Below are positions 10,746-21,800 of a stretch of DNA of 64,000 nucleotides, piece after piece. The first letter of the stretch is position 1. Every line of letters begins with the position of its first letter. Under the pieces are notes generated by a model. It had not been told where the DNA came from. It saw only the letters and a program-made list of their open reading frames with translations, and ran no database searches. This stretch comes from Bryobacteraceae bacterium (lineage in GTDB: Bacteria; Acidobacteriota; Terriglobia; Bryobacterales; Bryobacteraceae): the NCBI GenBank assembly GCA_947458745.1, contig CANGYQ010000012.1, forward strand, positions 62,001-126,000, written 5' to 3'. A program made the position numbers and the translations under genes.

Positions 10746-11762
10746 ATGTCAATGATGCTACGGCTGCTGATTCTATTCTGCGCGGTATCGGCTTGGCCCG
10801 CACCATCCTTGCATGGTGCGGACCGGCCAGCACCGCAGCAGCCGGCCCCCCCGCCACCGCCAGTGGCACCCAAGCAGCAGACGGCAGCGCCGAAGGCCAC
10901 CTTCCGGGCCGATGTCTCGGAAGTGCGCGTCGACGTGCAGGTTCTGGACGGCAAGAAGATCATCACGGGCCTGGGCCCGGCGGATTTCCAGATCACCGAC
11001 GAAGGTGAACCGCAGACGCTGCTCCGGTTCGGCGAAGAAGCCGAACCTGTGGCGCTGATGATCCTGATCGATGTCTCCGGCAGCATGAAAAAGTACGCCC
11101 GCCAGCTGGCCTCCACCGCCCAGTCCGCGCTACAGCACTTAAAGCCGCAGGATCGCGTCAGCGTGATGGTCTTCTCCCGCGGCACGGAGCTGCTCAGTGA
11201 GTTTTCCAGCAGCCTGGAGGAAGTGGCCCGCGAGATCGAAGTGGGCGTCGAGCAGCACCACCTGCCCAGTGGGACCGCCATCTACAACTCCGTTCTTGAG
11301 GCCAGCCGTTTGCTAGCCACCGACAAAGAGAAGAACCTGGCCAGCCGCCGCGCCGTGCTGATCCTGACCGACAACGCCAGTCTCAACTATCAGATCACCG
11401 AGGCCCAGGTTCTGCGCGAGCTTTGGGGAGCCGACGCCGTGCTGAACGCGTTGGTGACGGACTCCGCCGAGCGGCCCAAGCTGGCGCGCCCGGGTGCCTA
11501 TCGCAACCCCGACTTCATGCCCACCGACATCTTCAAACTGGTGGATGAAACCGGCGGCGAGGCCTATCGCGTGGAACGGGCCGACCGTGCCTTTCCCCAG
11601 ATCATAGAGCGGCTGCGGAGCCGCTACACCGTCATCTATCGCCCGCCCGCCGCCCCCGCCGGCGTCTACCGGTCCATCAAGGTGGAGCTTTCCGCCGCCG
11701 CCCGCCGACGCTATCCCGGGGCCCGCATCCGCACACGCGCTGGCTACTACACCGCTGAGTAG
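10746..11762 (+). CDS. Secreted VWFA-related domain protein
   Basis: A 338-residue exported protein of the VWFA-related type expanded in acidobacteria. A signal peptide (about 1-24, [14 protein letters not shown]) is followed by a Pro-rich linker (about 28-45). The VWA domain has an intact metal-ion-dependent adhesion motif, LIDVSGSM (D-x-S-x-S), and a distal LILTDNAS. It probably binds protein ligands outside the cytoplasmic membrane. Start ATG 10746; the Mets at 10752 and 10755 are alternatives. CATAAT (10742-10747) overlaps the start, so initiation further in or a leaderless message is possible. It is divergent from selB with about 50 bp between. Confidence 0.85.
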   Translation: MSMMLRLLILFCAVSAWPAPSLHGADRPAPQQPAPPPPPVAPKQQTAAPKATFRADVSEVRVDVQVLDGKKIITGLGPADFQITDEGEPQTLLRFGEEAEPVALMILIDVSGSMKKYARQLASTAQSALQHLKPQDRVSVMVFSRGTELLSEFSSSLEEVAREIEVGVEQHHLPSGTAIYNSVLEASRLLATDKEKNLASRRAVLILTDNASLNYQITEAQVLRELWGADAVLNALVTDSAERPKLARPGAYRNPDFMPTDIFKLVDETGGEAYRVERADRAFPQIIERLRSRYTVIYRPPAAPAGVYRSIKVELSAAARRRYPGARIRTRAGYYTAE

Positions 11763-11790
11763 GGCAAAGAAGCTACGATTACGGTTTCCG

Positions 11791-13341
11791 ATGAGTAGAG
11801 CTACACGACAGCAGGAACTGGAGCGCCGCCGCGCCGCCGCGGAAGCCGGAGGCGGCCCCGCGCGCACCGAACGACAGCACAAGGAAGGCAAGCTATCCGC
11901 CCGGGAGCGGGTCCGGCTGCTGCTCGACGAGGGCAGCTTTGAAGAACTGGATAAGCTGGTCCGCCACCGTTGCCGCGATTTCGGCATGGAAGAAAACATC
12001 GTCGATGGCGACGGCTTCGTCACCGGCTTCGGCCTGGTGCATGGACGCCTCGTCTACGTCTTCGCCCAGGACTTCACCGTGCTGGGCGGGTCACTGTCGG
12101 AGACCAACGCCCAGAAGATCGTCAAGATCATGGACCTGGCGATGAAGAACGGCGCGCCCGTGATTGGCTTGAACGATTCCGGCGGCGCGCGCATCCAGGA
12201 AGGCGTGGTGTCGCTGGGCGGCTATGCCGACATCTTTCTCCGCAATACGCTGGCCAGCGGCGTAGTGCCCCAAATCTCGGCCATTATGGGCCCCTGTGCG
12301 GGTGGTGCGGTCTACTCACCGGCGCTGACCGACTTTGTGTTGATGGTAGAAGGCACCAGCCACATGTTCGTCACCGGGCCCGACGTCATCAAGACCGTCA
12401 CCAACGAAGAGGTGGATAAAGAGGACCTGGGCGGCGCGGAGACCCACAACACCCGCAGTGGTGTCGCGCACTTCATGGCCCCCGACGATGCCGCCTGCCT
12501 GCGCCAGATCCGGCGGCTGCTCTCATTTTTGCCGTCGAACAACCGCGACGAGCCGCCCCGCAAACCTTCCAGCGACCCCATCGACCGCATGGACCAATCG
12601 CTCGACACCCTGGTGCCCGAGGAATCGAACCAACCCTACGACATCAAGGACGTGATCAGCCGCATCGTCGATGACGGCGACTTCATGGAAGTGCATGAGC
12701 ACTACGCCCGGAACATTGTCGTCGGCTTCGCCCGCCTGGATGGCCGAACGGTGGGCATTTGCGCCAATCAACCCGCGTTTCTGGCCGGCTGCCTCGACCT
12801 GAACTCCTCGGTGAAGGGCGCGCGCTTTGTGCGGTTTTGTGACGCCTTCAACATCCCGATCATCACCTTCGAGGATGTCCCCGGCTTCCTGCCCGGCACC
12901 GACCAGGAATGGAACGGCATCATCCGCCACGGGGCCAAACTGCTCTACGCCTATGCCGAAGCGACGGTGCCCAAGATCACGGTGATCACCCGCAAGGCCT
13001 ATGGCGGCGCGTACTGCGTGATGGGTTCCAAGCACCTGCGGACCGACCTGAACTACGCCTGGCCCATGGCCGAGATCGCCGTGATGGGGGCCGAAGGTGC
13101 CGTGAACATCGTCTACCGCCGCGAGATCGCCGCCTCCGCTGATCCGGAAGCGACCCGCGCCGAAAAGGTCCAGGAGTTCAAAGACCGTTTCGCCAGCCCC
13201 TACGTCTCCGCCGAACGCGGCTTCATTGATGACGTGATCGAACCGCACGAAACACGGCCGCACCTGATCCGGGGTCTGCGGATGCTCGAAAACAAAGTGG
13301 ACACGATGCCGAAGAAGAAGCACGGCAACATTCCGCTGTAA
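11791..13341 (+). CDS. Acyl-CoA carboxylase, carboxyltransferase (beta) subunit, PccB-like
   Basis: The carboxyltransferase moves CO2 from carboxybiotin to acyl-CoA (propionyl- or methylcrotonyl-type substrates). The N half has the crotonase-fold oxyanion motif [20 protein letters not shown] and [16 protein letters not shown]; the C half has [20 protein letters not shown] and [19 protein letters not shown]. The 516-residue length is typical for PccB. No biotin carboxylase or biotin carrier gene is adjacent, so the holoenzyme partner is elsewhere. Propionyl-CoA is the likely substrate by similarity; methylmalonyl-CoA decarboxylase subunits look alike. ATG 11791 lies only 11 nt after TACGAT, so the leader may be very short. 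Confidence 0.92.
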   Translation: MSRATRQQELERRRAAAEAGGGPARTERQHKEGKLSARERVRLLLDEGSFEELDKLVRHRCRDFGMEENIVDGDGFVTGFGLVHGRLVYVFAQDFTVLGGSLSETNAQKIVKIMDLAMKNGAPVIGLNDSGGARIQEGVVSLGGYADIFLRNTLASGVVPQISAIMGPCAGGAVYSPALTDFVLMVEGTSHMFVTGPDVIKTVTNEEVDKEDLGGAETHNTRSGVAHFMAPDDAACLRQIRRLLSFLPSNNRDEPPRKPSSDPIDRMDQSLDTLVPEESNQPYDIKDVISRIVDDGDFMEVHEHYARNIVVGFARLDGRTVGICANQPAFLAGCLDLNSSVKGARFVRFCDAFNIPIITFEDVPGFLPGTDQEWNGIIRHGAKLLYAYAEATVPKITVITRKAYGGAYCVMGSKHLRTDLNYAWPMAEIAVMGAEGAVNIVYRREIAASADPEATRAEKVQEFKDRFASPYVSAERGFIDDVIEPHETRPHLIRGLRMLENKVDTMPKKKHGNIPL

Positions 13342-13350
13342 AGTGAGGGC

Positions 13351-13893
13351 ATGGCGGTCTTGACGCGCTACCGTGTCTCGGACTTGGCCACGCTTGAGCG
13401 CGCACCGGGCGTCGCCCACTTTGAACTCAGTGCCGGAAAGTTGATCCCAGTAAACCATCCTGGCGCGCGCCATGAGTTGATCAAGCCAAGGGCTGCTGAA
13501 CTGCTAACGGTTTACGCGCTGGCGACCGGATCAATGGAGGTTCTGCCGGAGTGCAGCTTCACGCTGGCCGAGGAGACCTCCCGGCAGCCCGATGTCGCGG
13601 TGATTTCGCGAGCGCACTATCTCCAACTTCCCGATGAAGACGTCCCCATCCCCTTTACGCCCGATCTGGCGGTGGAGGTGATCTCTGTCTCCGAATCCGC
13701 GATCGATGCCGAGCGCAAGGTCGCCGAGTACTTTGGAGGTGGCACGTCAGAGGTGTGGCAAATCTATCCGCGCGAGCGTTTCATCCGCATCCGGCGGCCA
13801 GGCGTGGTCCAAGATGTGGAAGGCGCTCAGCTACTCGAAACGCCACTCCTGCCGGGATTCTCGGTTGCGGTGGAAGGGTTCTTTCAGCGTTAG
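13351..13893 (+). CDS. Uma2 family endonuclease (DUF820)
   Basis: A 180-residue protein of the PD-(D/E)xK restriction-like fold. The motif elements are QPDVAVI (catalytic Asp), PDLAVEVISVSES (second acidic residue) and the Lys of the KVAEYFGGGTSEVWQI segment, in the usual order. Uma2 proteins are numerous in cyanobacteria and acidobacteria; their biological role is unsettled. It starts 9 nt after the carboxyltransferase stop and may be co-transcribed, though functional linkage is unlikely. Its stop overlaps the end of the convergent hydrolase frame. Confidence 0.85.
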   Translation: MAVLTRYRVSDLATLERAPGVAHFELSAGKLIPVNHPGARHELIKPRAAELLTVYALATGSMEVLPECSFTLAEETSRQPDVAVISRAHYLQLPDEDVPIPFTPDLAVEVISVSESAIDAERKVAEYFGGGTSEVWQIYPRERFIRIRRPGVVQDVEGAQLLETPLLPGFSVAVEGFFQR

Positions 13894-15050
13894 CGCAACA
13901 CGGGTTTGTCGAGCGTATCCCAGCCATAGGCCCGCGCCACCCGCTCCCGGATCTCACGCGTTAGAATACCTCCGGCGTCGCCATTGGTGAGAATCACCAC
14001 ACCATAGCCCTTCACCCGGTGCGCCACCATGTCACTGCGGAAGCCGAAGTTGGCCCCGCCGTGCTCGAAATATCAGCCCTCGCCTGATTTGCCGATCTGG
14101 AAGCCGACGGCAAACGGCCCCACGCCCACGGGAGTCACCATCTCCTGCATCGTCCTCTGGTTCACCACTTTGCCGCTCTTGCCTTGCAGCGTCAGCTGTA
14201 CTTCGATCAAGAACTTGGCCAGATCGGTCGCCGTGGTCCAGAGCCCGGCCGCAGCCATCTCCGGATAGACATGCCAGCGGGCGGCGCTGCCTTTGCCCGC
14301 CCCATTATGGGCTCGCGCGGCCTGTTTCTCGCGCTCCGGAGGGAGCGGCTGTTGATAGGTGCTGTTGGTCATCCCGATCGGGCCAAGTACCCACTCCTGC
14401 ATCAGCGGGGCGAACTCTTTCCCGGCTGCGTCACTCAAAGCCAGCTGCTGAATGGTGACGGCACCGCCCGAATACTGCGCCGCATCAAAGGGCGGCCGCA
14501 CCAACCGGACAGGTCCCGTGTTGGATGGCGGCTTGCCCTCCATCAGCTCGACCATTGTAGGAAGCTTCGTGCCAGGTTCATAGCCCGGATAGCCGAAGCC
14601 ATCACCAGTGCCAGAGGTGTGGCTCATCAGTCCGCGGGGCGTCACCGGGCGGCCCGCGACGAACGGGTTGCCGGGCACCTTCCATGTCTTTAGGATCGTA
14701 TTGACATCCTGGTCCAGCGTGAACAGGCCGCGTTCTACCGCCTTCAAACTTCCCAGCGCTGCCACCGGCTTGCTCATCGACGCAGCCTGGAACATCGTCT
14801 CGGCCACCACCGGAGTCTTCGCCTCCGCATCGGCATAGCCCCAGCCTTTGGCCCAATGCACTTGGAAATCCTTGATCACCGCCACGCTCACGCCCGGCAC
14901 CCGGAACTTCTCCATCAACTCTTCGATGGTGAAGCCATCCATCCCCCGCCGGTCCGGCGTCTGCTTGCCTTCCACCAGGCGGACAGCGTCTGCGGCCGTC
15001 TGTCCCCAAACGGTCACAGCCATCATCAAGAGCAGCGGGATTGGTTTCAT
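13890..15050 (-). pseudogene. Beta-lactamase-family serine hydrolase interrupted by an in-frame TGA
   Basis: A secreted class C beta-lactamase/esterase-like hydrolase. Start ATG 15050 (MKPIPLLLMMAVTVWGQ signal peptide) is preceded by GGAGG. The active-site pieces are SMSK (S-x-x-K) and YSG in the YxN position. Translation meets TGA at 14073-14075 after 325 residues, but the same frame continues without interruption for 60 codons (YFEHGGANFGFRSDM... to DTLDKPVLR, stop 13890-13892). The HGG of this tail matches the third catalytic motif (HxG/KTG). The stopped product would lack it. A Trp-to-stop change, sequencing error or recoding are the options. Family assignment is firm; whether it is functional is not. 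Confidence 0.75.
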
Positions 15051-15112
15051 GCGGTTTGTCCTCCTCGATACTACTGCGAGTGGCACCTGGGATTACGGCG
15101 GCGAAGGAAAGA

Positions 15113-15144
15113 AAAAGGCCCCGAGCCGAAGCCCGGGGCCTTTT
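15113..15144 (-). terminator. Intrinsic terminator after the first TonB receptor
   Basis: An 11-bp perfect inverted repeat (15113-15123 AAAAGGCCCCG and 15134-15144) with a 10-nt loop and A/T runs on both sides. It lies between the stop of the TonB receptor and the hydrolase start, both on the minus strand, so it separates the two transcription units. Confidence 0.8.
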
Positions 15145-15170
15145 CACTTGCTTGCTTGTGTTCTGACGCT

Positions 15171-18100
15171 TTAGAAGATGTACTTCAGCGCGAACTGCAG
15201 CTGACGCATGTTGGTGCGCGTGCCGGTGAGGACACCGAAGTTACCGGCATTGGTGATCTGGCCCGCGGAGTTGCGGACGATCTGGCCGGCGTTGGTGTCC
15301 GGGTTGCCCCAGTTGGGGTGGTTCGGCAGGTTGAACGCTTCAAAACGGAACTGCAGCGTGTGGCCTTCCACCGGCATGTTGAAGTTCTTCAGCGTGGAGA
15401 AATCCATGCCAAAGATCGACGGGCTGATTAGCGTGTTCCGGCCGACGTTGCCGAAAGTGCCGAAAGGCTGCAGCACATAGGCTTCCGGATTGAACCAGCG
15501 GGTGGGGTCCGGGTTGCTCAGGTTGGGGTTGGTGCCCGCATTGTAGATCGGACGGTCAAAGCCCGCGCCCGTGTTGGACTGGTCGCGGCCGGAAACCACC
15601 GTCAGCGGGAAACCCGTCGACATGGTGATGATCGAGCCCAGCTGCCAGCCGCCCAGCACGGCATTGGCGAAGCGGTTGGAGATGTCCCAAGCCTTGCCCT
15701 TGCCCACCGGTAGATCATACAGGATCGACGTGACGGCGCGGTGACGCGTGTCGAAGGTCGAAAGGCCGCGCTCGCAACGCATGCAGTAGCTGTTCTGGGG
15801 GAACAGGGTATCGCCGTCGTTGACGCGGATGCCGGACGTCTCGTCGATCGACTTGGCGTAGGTGTAGGACACCAGCGCCGAAAGCCCATTGGCGTAGCGC
15901 TTGGTCAACTTCACACCCAGCGAGTTGTAGTTGCCGCGGCCACCGTTGTCCACCAACTGGATGCGGCCGAAAAACGGATAGGGCGACCGTGAAATCACCG
16001 AACCGGTGGTGCCCGGGATCGCTTCATTCACCGCGCGCAATGATTCCAGCTTGCGGCTGATCGAACCGAGGTAACCCGCTTCCAATACCAGGTTCTGTGA
16101 GAACTCACGCTGCACGTTGAACAGGTACTGCATAACGTACGGCGTGCGGCGCTCATAGAGGTTGGCAAAGGTGTAGGGGTTGGCAATCTGCGGCAGGGCG
16201 CCGGTGATCGACGCAAAGCCATTGGCCCACTGAGTGTCAGGCCGCGTGCTGTCGGATTCCTTGCGGAAGCGGCCCGCCGTGTTGCGGGCCATGTCAAAGC
16301 GCGGGTTGCCGGTATCCTGGGTGTAGAACATACCGGCGCCGGTGCGGATCACCCACTTGGACGTCGGGTTCCAGCTGATGCCGATGCGCGGCGCGAAATC
16401 GTTGTTGTCGCGTTGCACCAGGCGGTTACCCAAGCGGCCATCCTGGGCCACGTCGATATTGGGCCAGCGGATGGCGATGCCGTCGTAGGGGTTGCTGCCG
16501 TTACCCTGACGCAGGAACACCGGGTAGCGGCTGCGATCGGTAATGCCGGGCGTCGAATCCATGTAGGGCATGAAGGCGGTGAACAAGCGGCCGCTGGAAT
16601 CTTCCCAGGGCGGCGTGTTCTCGTAGCGCAAGCCCAGCGACAGAGTCAGCTTGCTGGTCAACTTCCAGGTGTCATCCACATAGAAGGCCCAGCTGGTGGC
16701 GCGGAAGCGGGCGCTGCCGATGGCCACGGCAGTCTCGGCGCGGCGGACTTCGCCCAACAGGAAGTCGGCAAAGGCATCGCCGCCCAGGTTGGTACCGGTC
16801 GGTGCGCGGCGGCTGGCATTGATCTCAAAGCCGAACGAACCGCGAGCAAACTGGTTGCCGTCCTGGTTGAAGTGGTCATTGCGGTACTCTCCGCCAAAGC
16901 GGATGGTGTGCTTGCCCTTCACCCAACTGGTGTTGTTCAAGAACTGCATGGAGCGGTTCTTGTTTTCGTACGGACCCTCGGAGTCATCGCCGAAGCCCGA
17001 GTAGTTGGTCAGGCCGATCGACGGAATACCGTAGGTGATCGGCGCGCCGCCCTTCAGTCCAGGGATGGCGATTTCGTCCACCGCGTTGCGCACGCCGGCC
17101 AGTTCGCGGGCCGTCGAGTTGTAGAACCGGGTATACCCGAAGCGGGTCTCATTGACGATATTGGGCGTCAGCGTCCGGGTGTTGGAACCCATGTACTGTT
17201 CCACGTTGGTGAGAATCTGGGAGCCGTTCAGTTTCAACCCCTGGTTGAACTGCACTTCATCACCCCAGCTATAGCGGCCGGACCACTGGGACCGGGACGA
17301 TTCATTCCAATCCATGCGCAGAATGAACTGATCACGGTTGATCGGCGCGCCCTGCGCCTGCTGGAAGTTCCGCACGCGTGGTACGGCGGTGACGGTGTTG
17401 GGGGCTGGGTAGAACTCCATCAGCCGCTTGGAAATCGGCTCGATCCGGTTCGCCGGAATGGTGGCATTGGGAAACGGCAGCGAATCCACCACCGTACCGT
17501 TTACGGTGCGCGTGCGGGGGTCAAAGATGCCGCCGGAGATTTCGCTGAAGTTGCCGTCGCGCATCGCGGCGCTGGGCAGACTGTAGATGGCCTGCGTCTG
17601 GCGGCGCTGGCGAAACGCCTCATAGTTACCCATGAAGAAGAGCTTGTCGCGGCCATTCAGCAATTTCGGAATGATCACTGGACCTGAAAACGTACCGCCA
17701 TACTGGTTCCACTTAAACGGATCCTTCGGCGGCCGGTTGACGTTGAAGGCGTAGTTCTTCGCATCCAGCTTGTCGTTGCGCAGAAACTCGAATGCGGTGC
17801 CATGGAACTGGTTGCCGCCGGACTTGGTCAGCACGTTGATCTGCGCCGTGGCGCGGCCAAACTCGGCCGGATAGACGCCCGTCTGCACCTTGAACTCCTG
17901 CAACGCGTCGATCGACGGCTGGATGACGAAGGTGTTGAAGTTGGGGTCAGTGTTCTCGACACCGTCCAGGGAGTAGTGGTTGAACGAACTGCGCTGGCCA
18001 CCGACGGCGATCGAATTCTCCGAGCGGAAGCCGCCCTGGCGGCTGCGCGCCTGACCGGCCGACGGGAAGCCCGTCGAAGTATTGGGCGACAGGGAAACCA

Positions 18101-18554
18101 GCTGCAGGTAGTTGCGGCCGTTCAGCGGCAGCTCAACGATGCGCTTGTTTTCGACGACGGTGCCGAGCGTTGAATTCTCAGTGGTGAGCGCGCTGGCTTG
18201 CGCACTGACTTCGATACTCTCGCTGACCGAACCAACTGTCATGTCCAGATCCAGACGAACCGTCTGCTGCACCTGAACTTCCACGTTAGCCGCGGTGGCT
18301 GACTTGAAACCCTGTTTTTCGGCCTTCAAGCTATAAGCACCGGGAGGCAGAGAAGGAAAACTATAGATGCCAGCGTCGTTGGTAATGGAGCTACGCTTGG
18401 CGTTGGTGGCGGTGTTGGTGATGTTGACGGTAACGCCGGGGACACTAGCCCCGGTGGTGTCGCGCACCTCACCGGTGATTTCACCCAGGGTCTGCGACAA
18501 CAGGGGCAGGCCGAGGGATGCTAACAAACAGATTACAAACGAAATCCTCTTCAT
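15171..18554 (-). CDS. Oar-like TonB-dependent receptor with carboxypeptidase-regulatory domain (first copy)
   Basis: An outer-membrane protein of 1127 residues. A signal peptide (1-20) is followed by a carboxypeptidase regulatory-like beta-sandwich (about 22-110, LGEITGEVRDTTGASVPGVT), a plug domain (about 120-250, VVENKRIVELPLNGRNYLQL) and a long barrel ending in a C-terminal aromatic residue (LQFALKYIF). This architecture is massively expanded in acidobacteria and is thought to take up oligosaccharides or other large substrates; the ligand here is unknown. ATG 18554 has no strong ribosome site. A terminator follows. It is a divergent paralogue of the next gene. Confidence 0.9.
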   Translation of the reverse strand: MKRISFVICLLASLGLPLLSQTLGEITGEVRDTTGASVPGVTVNITNTATNAKRSSITNDAGIYSFPSLPPGAYSLKAEKQGFKSATAANVEVQVQQTVRLDLDMTVGSVSESIEVSAQASALTTENSTLGTVVENKRIVELPLNGRNYLQLVSLSPNTSTGFPSAGQARSRQGGFRSENSIAVGGQRSSFNHYSLDGVENTDPNFNTFVIQPSIDALQEFKVQTGVYPAEFGRATAQINVLTKSGGNQFHGTAFEFLRNDKLDAKNYAFNVNRPPKDPFKWNQYGGTFSGPVIIPKLLNGRDKLFFMGNYEAFRQRRQTQAIYSLPSAAMRDGNFSEISGGIFDPRTRTVNGTVVDSLPFPNATIPANRIEPISKRLMEFYPAPNTVTAVPRVRNFQQAQGAPINRDQFILRMDWNESSRSQWSGRYSWGDEVQFNQGLKLNGSQILTNVEQYMGSNTRTLTPNIVNETRFGYTRFYNSTARELAGVRNAVDEIAIPGLKGGAPITYGIPSIGLTNYSGFGDDSEGPYENKNRSMQFLNNTSWVKGKHTIRFGGEYRNDHFNQDGNQFARGSFGFEINASRRAPTGTNLGGDAFADFLLGEVRRAETAVAIGSARFRATSWAFYVDDTWKLTSKLTLSLGLRYENTPPWEDSSGRLFTAFMPYMDSTPGITDRSRYPVFLRQGNGSNPYDGIAIRWPNIDVAQDGRLGNRLVQRDNNDFAPRIGISWNPTSKWVIRTGAGMFYTQDTGNPRFDMARNTAGRFRKESDSTRPDTQWANGFASITGALPQIANPYTFANLYERRTPYVMQYLFNVQREFSQNLVLEAGYLGSISRKLESLRAVNEAIPGTTGSVISRSPYPFFGRIQLVDNGGRGNYNSLGVKLTKRYANGLSALVSYTYAKSIDETSGIRVNDGDTLFPQNSYCMRCERGLSTFDTRHRAVTSILYDLPVGKGKAWDISNRFANAVLGGWQLGSIITMSTGFPLTVVSGRDQSNTGAGFDRPIYNAGTNPNLSNPDPTRWFNPEAYVLQPFGTFGNVGRNTLISPSIFGMDFSTLKNFNMPVEGHTLQFRFEAFNLPNHPNWGNPDTNAGQIVRNSAGQITNAGNFGVLTGTRTNMRQLQFALKYIF

Positions 18555-18710
18555 CGAGGTTTACCCCACTAAAGCAGTTTAAGGTCCGCTACGGAGCAGG
18601 ACGCACTAAAACAATATCATTAATTTTGAGCGTGGTTGGCATTAACGATCTTGGGGGATGAAAAGTCGCACTCAGTCAAACCGGGGCGGATGAATGCCAC
18701 CCTTTGGCGT

Positions 18711-18756
18711 AGAAAAAAGAAACCGCGCCTGCCCATCGGAACGGGAAGGCGCGGTT
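18711..18756 (-). terminator. Intrinsic terminator after the second TonB receptor
   Basis: The inverted repeat AACCGCGCCT-GCCC (18721-18734) pairs with GGGA-AGGCGCGGTT (18743-18756) with one mismatch. On the minus strand it is followed by a T-rich run (complement of AGAAAAAAGA, 18711-18720). It lies about 50 bp after the receptor stop. Confidence 0.8.
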
Positions 18757-18805
18757 GCGATAGTCTCATGGGCCCGGGGGGAGTCCTGCGGCTCCACTCT
18801 AGACA

Positions 18806-21800
18806 CTAGAATTCGAACTTCAGTGCCAACTGAAGGCTGCGGTTCTCGCCCACCGTGGACGTGATGCGGCCTGCCGTCGGTGAGCCGATGGCGGCATTGG
18901 GGAAGCCGAAGTACGGCGTATTGAAGAGATTGTACGCCTCAAACCGGAACTGCACGTTCATGCGCTCAGCCGGGCCAAAGCGGTTGTTCTTCACAAAGGA
19001 AACGTCGAAGTTGTTGTTCCCCGGCGAATAGAGAATGCCACGGCCGACGTTGCCGTAGGTGAAGGCCGCCGGTGCGGCAAAGCAGCTGGGGTCGAACCAG
19101 CGATCCGGAACCGGATTATCCAACCGGCCCGAACAGCTGGTGCGATTCGGCCAGCTGGGCGCGCCATTGTTGACGCCCGCCGCCAAGCTGGGCGTGAAGG
19201 GACGGCCCGTCGTGAGGGTGGTGATCCCGCTCATCTGCCAGCCACCAACTACCCCGTTGGCGAACTTGTTCCGGGCATCGAACCGCTTGCCCTTGCCGAA
19301 CGGTAGGTCGTAGACGTAGCTGAAGACCGCCCGGTGGCGTACGTCAAAACCAGAAGGGCCCCGATTGCAGTCCAAACACGTAACGGTCTGCGGACCACCC
19401 GATGCACCGCCGCCGCTACCCACGGAGCCGGTGTAGTCCAGCGACTTGCCCCAGGTGTAAGCCGCCAGGAACTGCAACCCGTTGGAGTAACGCTTGGTGG
19501 CCTTCATCTGCATGCTGTGGAAGGAACTGCGAGCGCGCCATTCCACGAAAAACATGTTGACGATGTTGTTCAGAGGCTGCAGTAGGCGGCGGGGAGCCAG
19601 CGCACCGGGGCCCGGCTGCACTTCATTGGGGTTATAGGCCTGGGCCAAGTTCATGCCGGTGGAACCGGCATAGTCCAACTCCACCATCAGCGACTGGCTG
19701 ACCTGGCGCTGCAAGTTGGCGGTCCAGGTCTGCATGTACGGGGTCCGGTTTAGGAAGGAGTGCCCGTTGATGCGCGGAGCCGGCGACAACGCGTTCAGCT
19801 CTGCCGTGGTGCGCGGCTTTACCGCCTGCGGCAGCGGGAACGGATTGTCGATGGAGGCGACGGACTGCATACCCACCGGGAAATCGGGGAAAGCCAGGGA
19901 CTGGGTGAAGAACACCGGGACATTCAACCCGATCTGCCCGTTGGCCGTAACTGGATCAGGGAAGTAGACCAAGCTATAGCCGGCGCGCATGATCGTCTTG
20001 CCGTTGCCCGTCAGGTCGTAGGCCAAGCCCACGCGGGGGCCAAAGTTGCGCCAGTTGGTTTGCTTGTTGGCCGAGGCGGAGACACCGTTTTCGCCCGCAT
20101 AGATCATGCGCAGCGATCCCAGATCGAAGTTCGGCAAACGGCCATATTTTTCGGTTTCCGGCAGGAACGCTTCGTGCCGGACGCCCAGGTTGAGGGTCAA
20201 CCGGCGGCTCAGCTTGATGTCGTCCTGCAGGTAGAACGAGTTCTCCCAGATGCGCAGATAGAACGGCTCAAACACACCGGAGCGGTTGCCGCTATTCATG
20301 AATCCGGTCAACAGCGTGGCCGGGCCGAAGCCCGAAGCCGCCGGGCGGGAGGGGTCCGCCGTGAAGGCGCGGTTGAAGTTCATGTTGCCGCGCACGGCTT
20401 CATTGACAAAGGGCTGGGCGTCGCGGCGCACAATGTGCCAGCCAAACTTCAGCGTGTGCTTGCCAATGGTCCAATTCCAGGCGCTGTCCAACTGATAGTG
20501 CGTCTGCAACGGATTCACGGGCAAGAACGCCGGGCCGCCGGAAAGGCCGGTGATGTCGGCGATATTGATGGTTGGGATACCCGACGATTGGCGATTCAGG
20601 TTGATGTTGCGGATACCCAGTGAGCTGGCCGCGTTGATGCCGATATCCTGCTGCGTGGTGATCGGATTCGTGCGAGCGAAGCCTGCCCGGAACTCGTGCA
20701 GCAGGTTGGGCTTGAAGATATGGGTCCAGTTGAAGGCCGAGCCCTGGGTGGTGAGGATGGTGTCCTGCAAACCAGCCACGTACGGTCCCAGCGTAAAGCG
20801 GGATGCCGCGTCCGCCGGTGTCGGCAGACAGCAATTGGACTGGCCCTGCGGCGCATTCAGGTTGTAGTTGTTGTAGGTGTAGCGGAAAAACAGGTTGTCC
20901 TTGGTGCTGGCCACGTGATCGAAGCGGCCTGTGTAGACGTTGTCTCTCACCAGGCGGTTGGGAACCGAAGTGAAGTTATCAAACAGACCATTCACACGGC
21001 CGGGGCTATTGGGCACCGGGTAGATGCTCAGGACATTGCGGCCCACCGGATTGATCGCCGAGGCGGGCATCACGTTGCCCGGAAAGGGATCCCGGACGGG
21101 CGCGGTGGATCCGGCCACCGTCCGCGTGCTGCGCGGGTCATAAATCATCAGGTTGGGGCCACCAGAGGCGATCAACTGGCTGAAGTCGCCATTCCGCATC
21201 GGCACGGTCGGCACCGTGTTCACCGTGGCGATCCCGCGGCCGGACCGCAAGCCTGCGTAGTCGAAGAAGAAGAACGTCCGGTTCTTGCCGTTATAGAGCT
21301 TCGGAATCATCACCGGACCGCCCACGGCCACACCAAACTGGTTCTGGCGGAACACCGGCTTGCGCTGTCCGGCGGGAGCAAACACGTTCCGCGCATCCAG
21401 CACGTGGTTACGATGAAACTCGAACACGTTGCCGTGCAGGTCATTGGAACCGGACTGAGTGGAGACGGAAACCACCCCCGCGCCGCGCCCGAACTCCGCC
21501 GAAAAAACGCCGGTCAAGGTTTTGAACTCGCGGACTGACTCCACTGATGGCGCAACGATGACCGTGTTGAACGTGTATTCGTTGTTGTCAATACCGTCAA
21601 TCAGCCAGGCGTTGGTGTTGGCGCGGCTACCCAGAGCGTTGAAGTTAGAAGGTCCGCGCGGGTTAAAGGTCGAGGCACCGGAAAGGTTCTCTCCCGCTTG
21701 GCCCGGCGTCACACCAGGATTGAGATAAACCAGCTGAGCAAAATTGCGTCCATTCAGCGGCAGCTCACGTACAGCACGAGTACCGATCACTTCGCCCAGC

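Noticed and set aside
14020-14075. SECIS element just after the in-frame TGA of the serine hydrolase
   Set aside because: A weak GCGG/CCGC hairpin with a short upper stem is present, but it lacks the bulged U and apical loop of bacterial SECIS; it is probably ordinary GC-rich coding sequence.
16413-17687. 424-codon plus-strand frame inside the first TonB receptor
   Set aside because: Complete shadow of the receptor; no ribosome site and no family resemblance.
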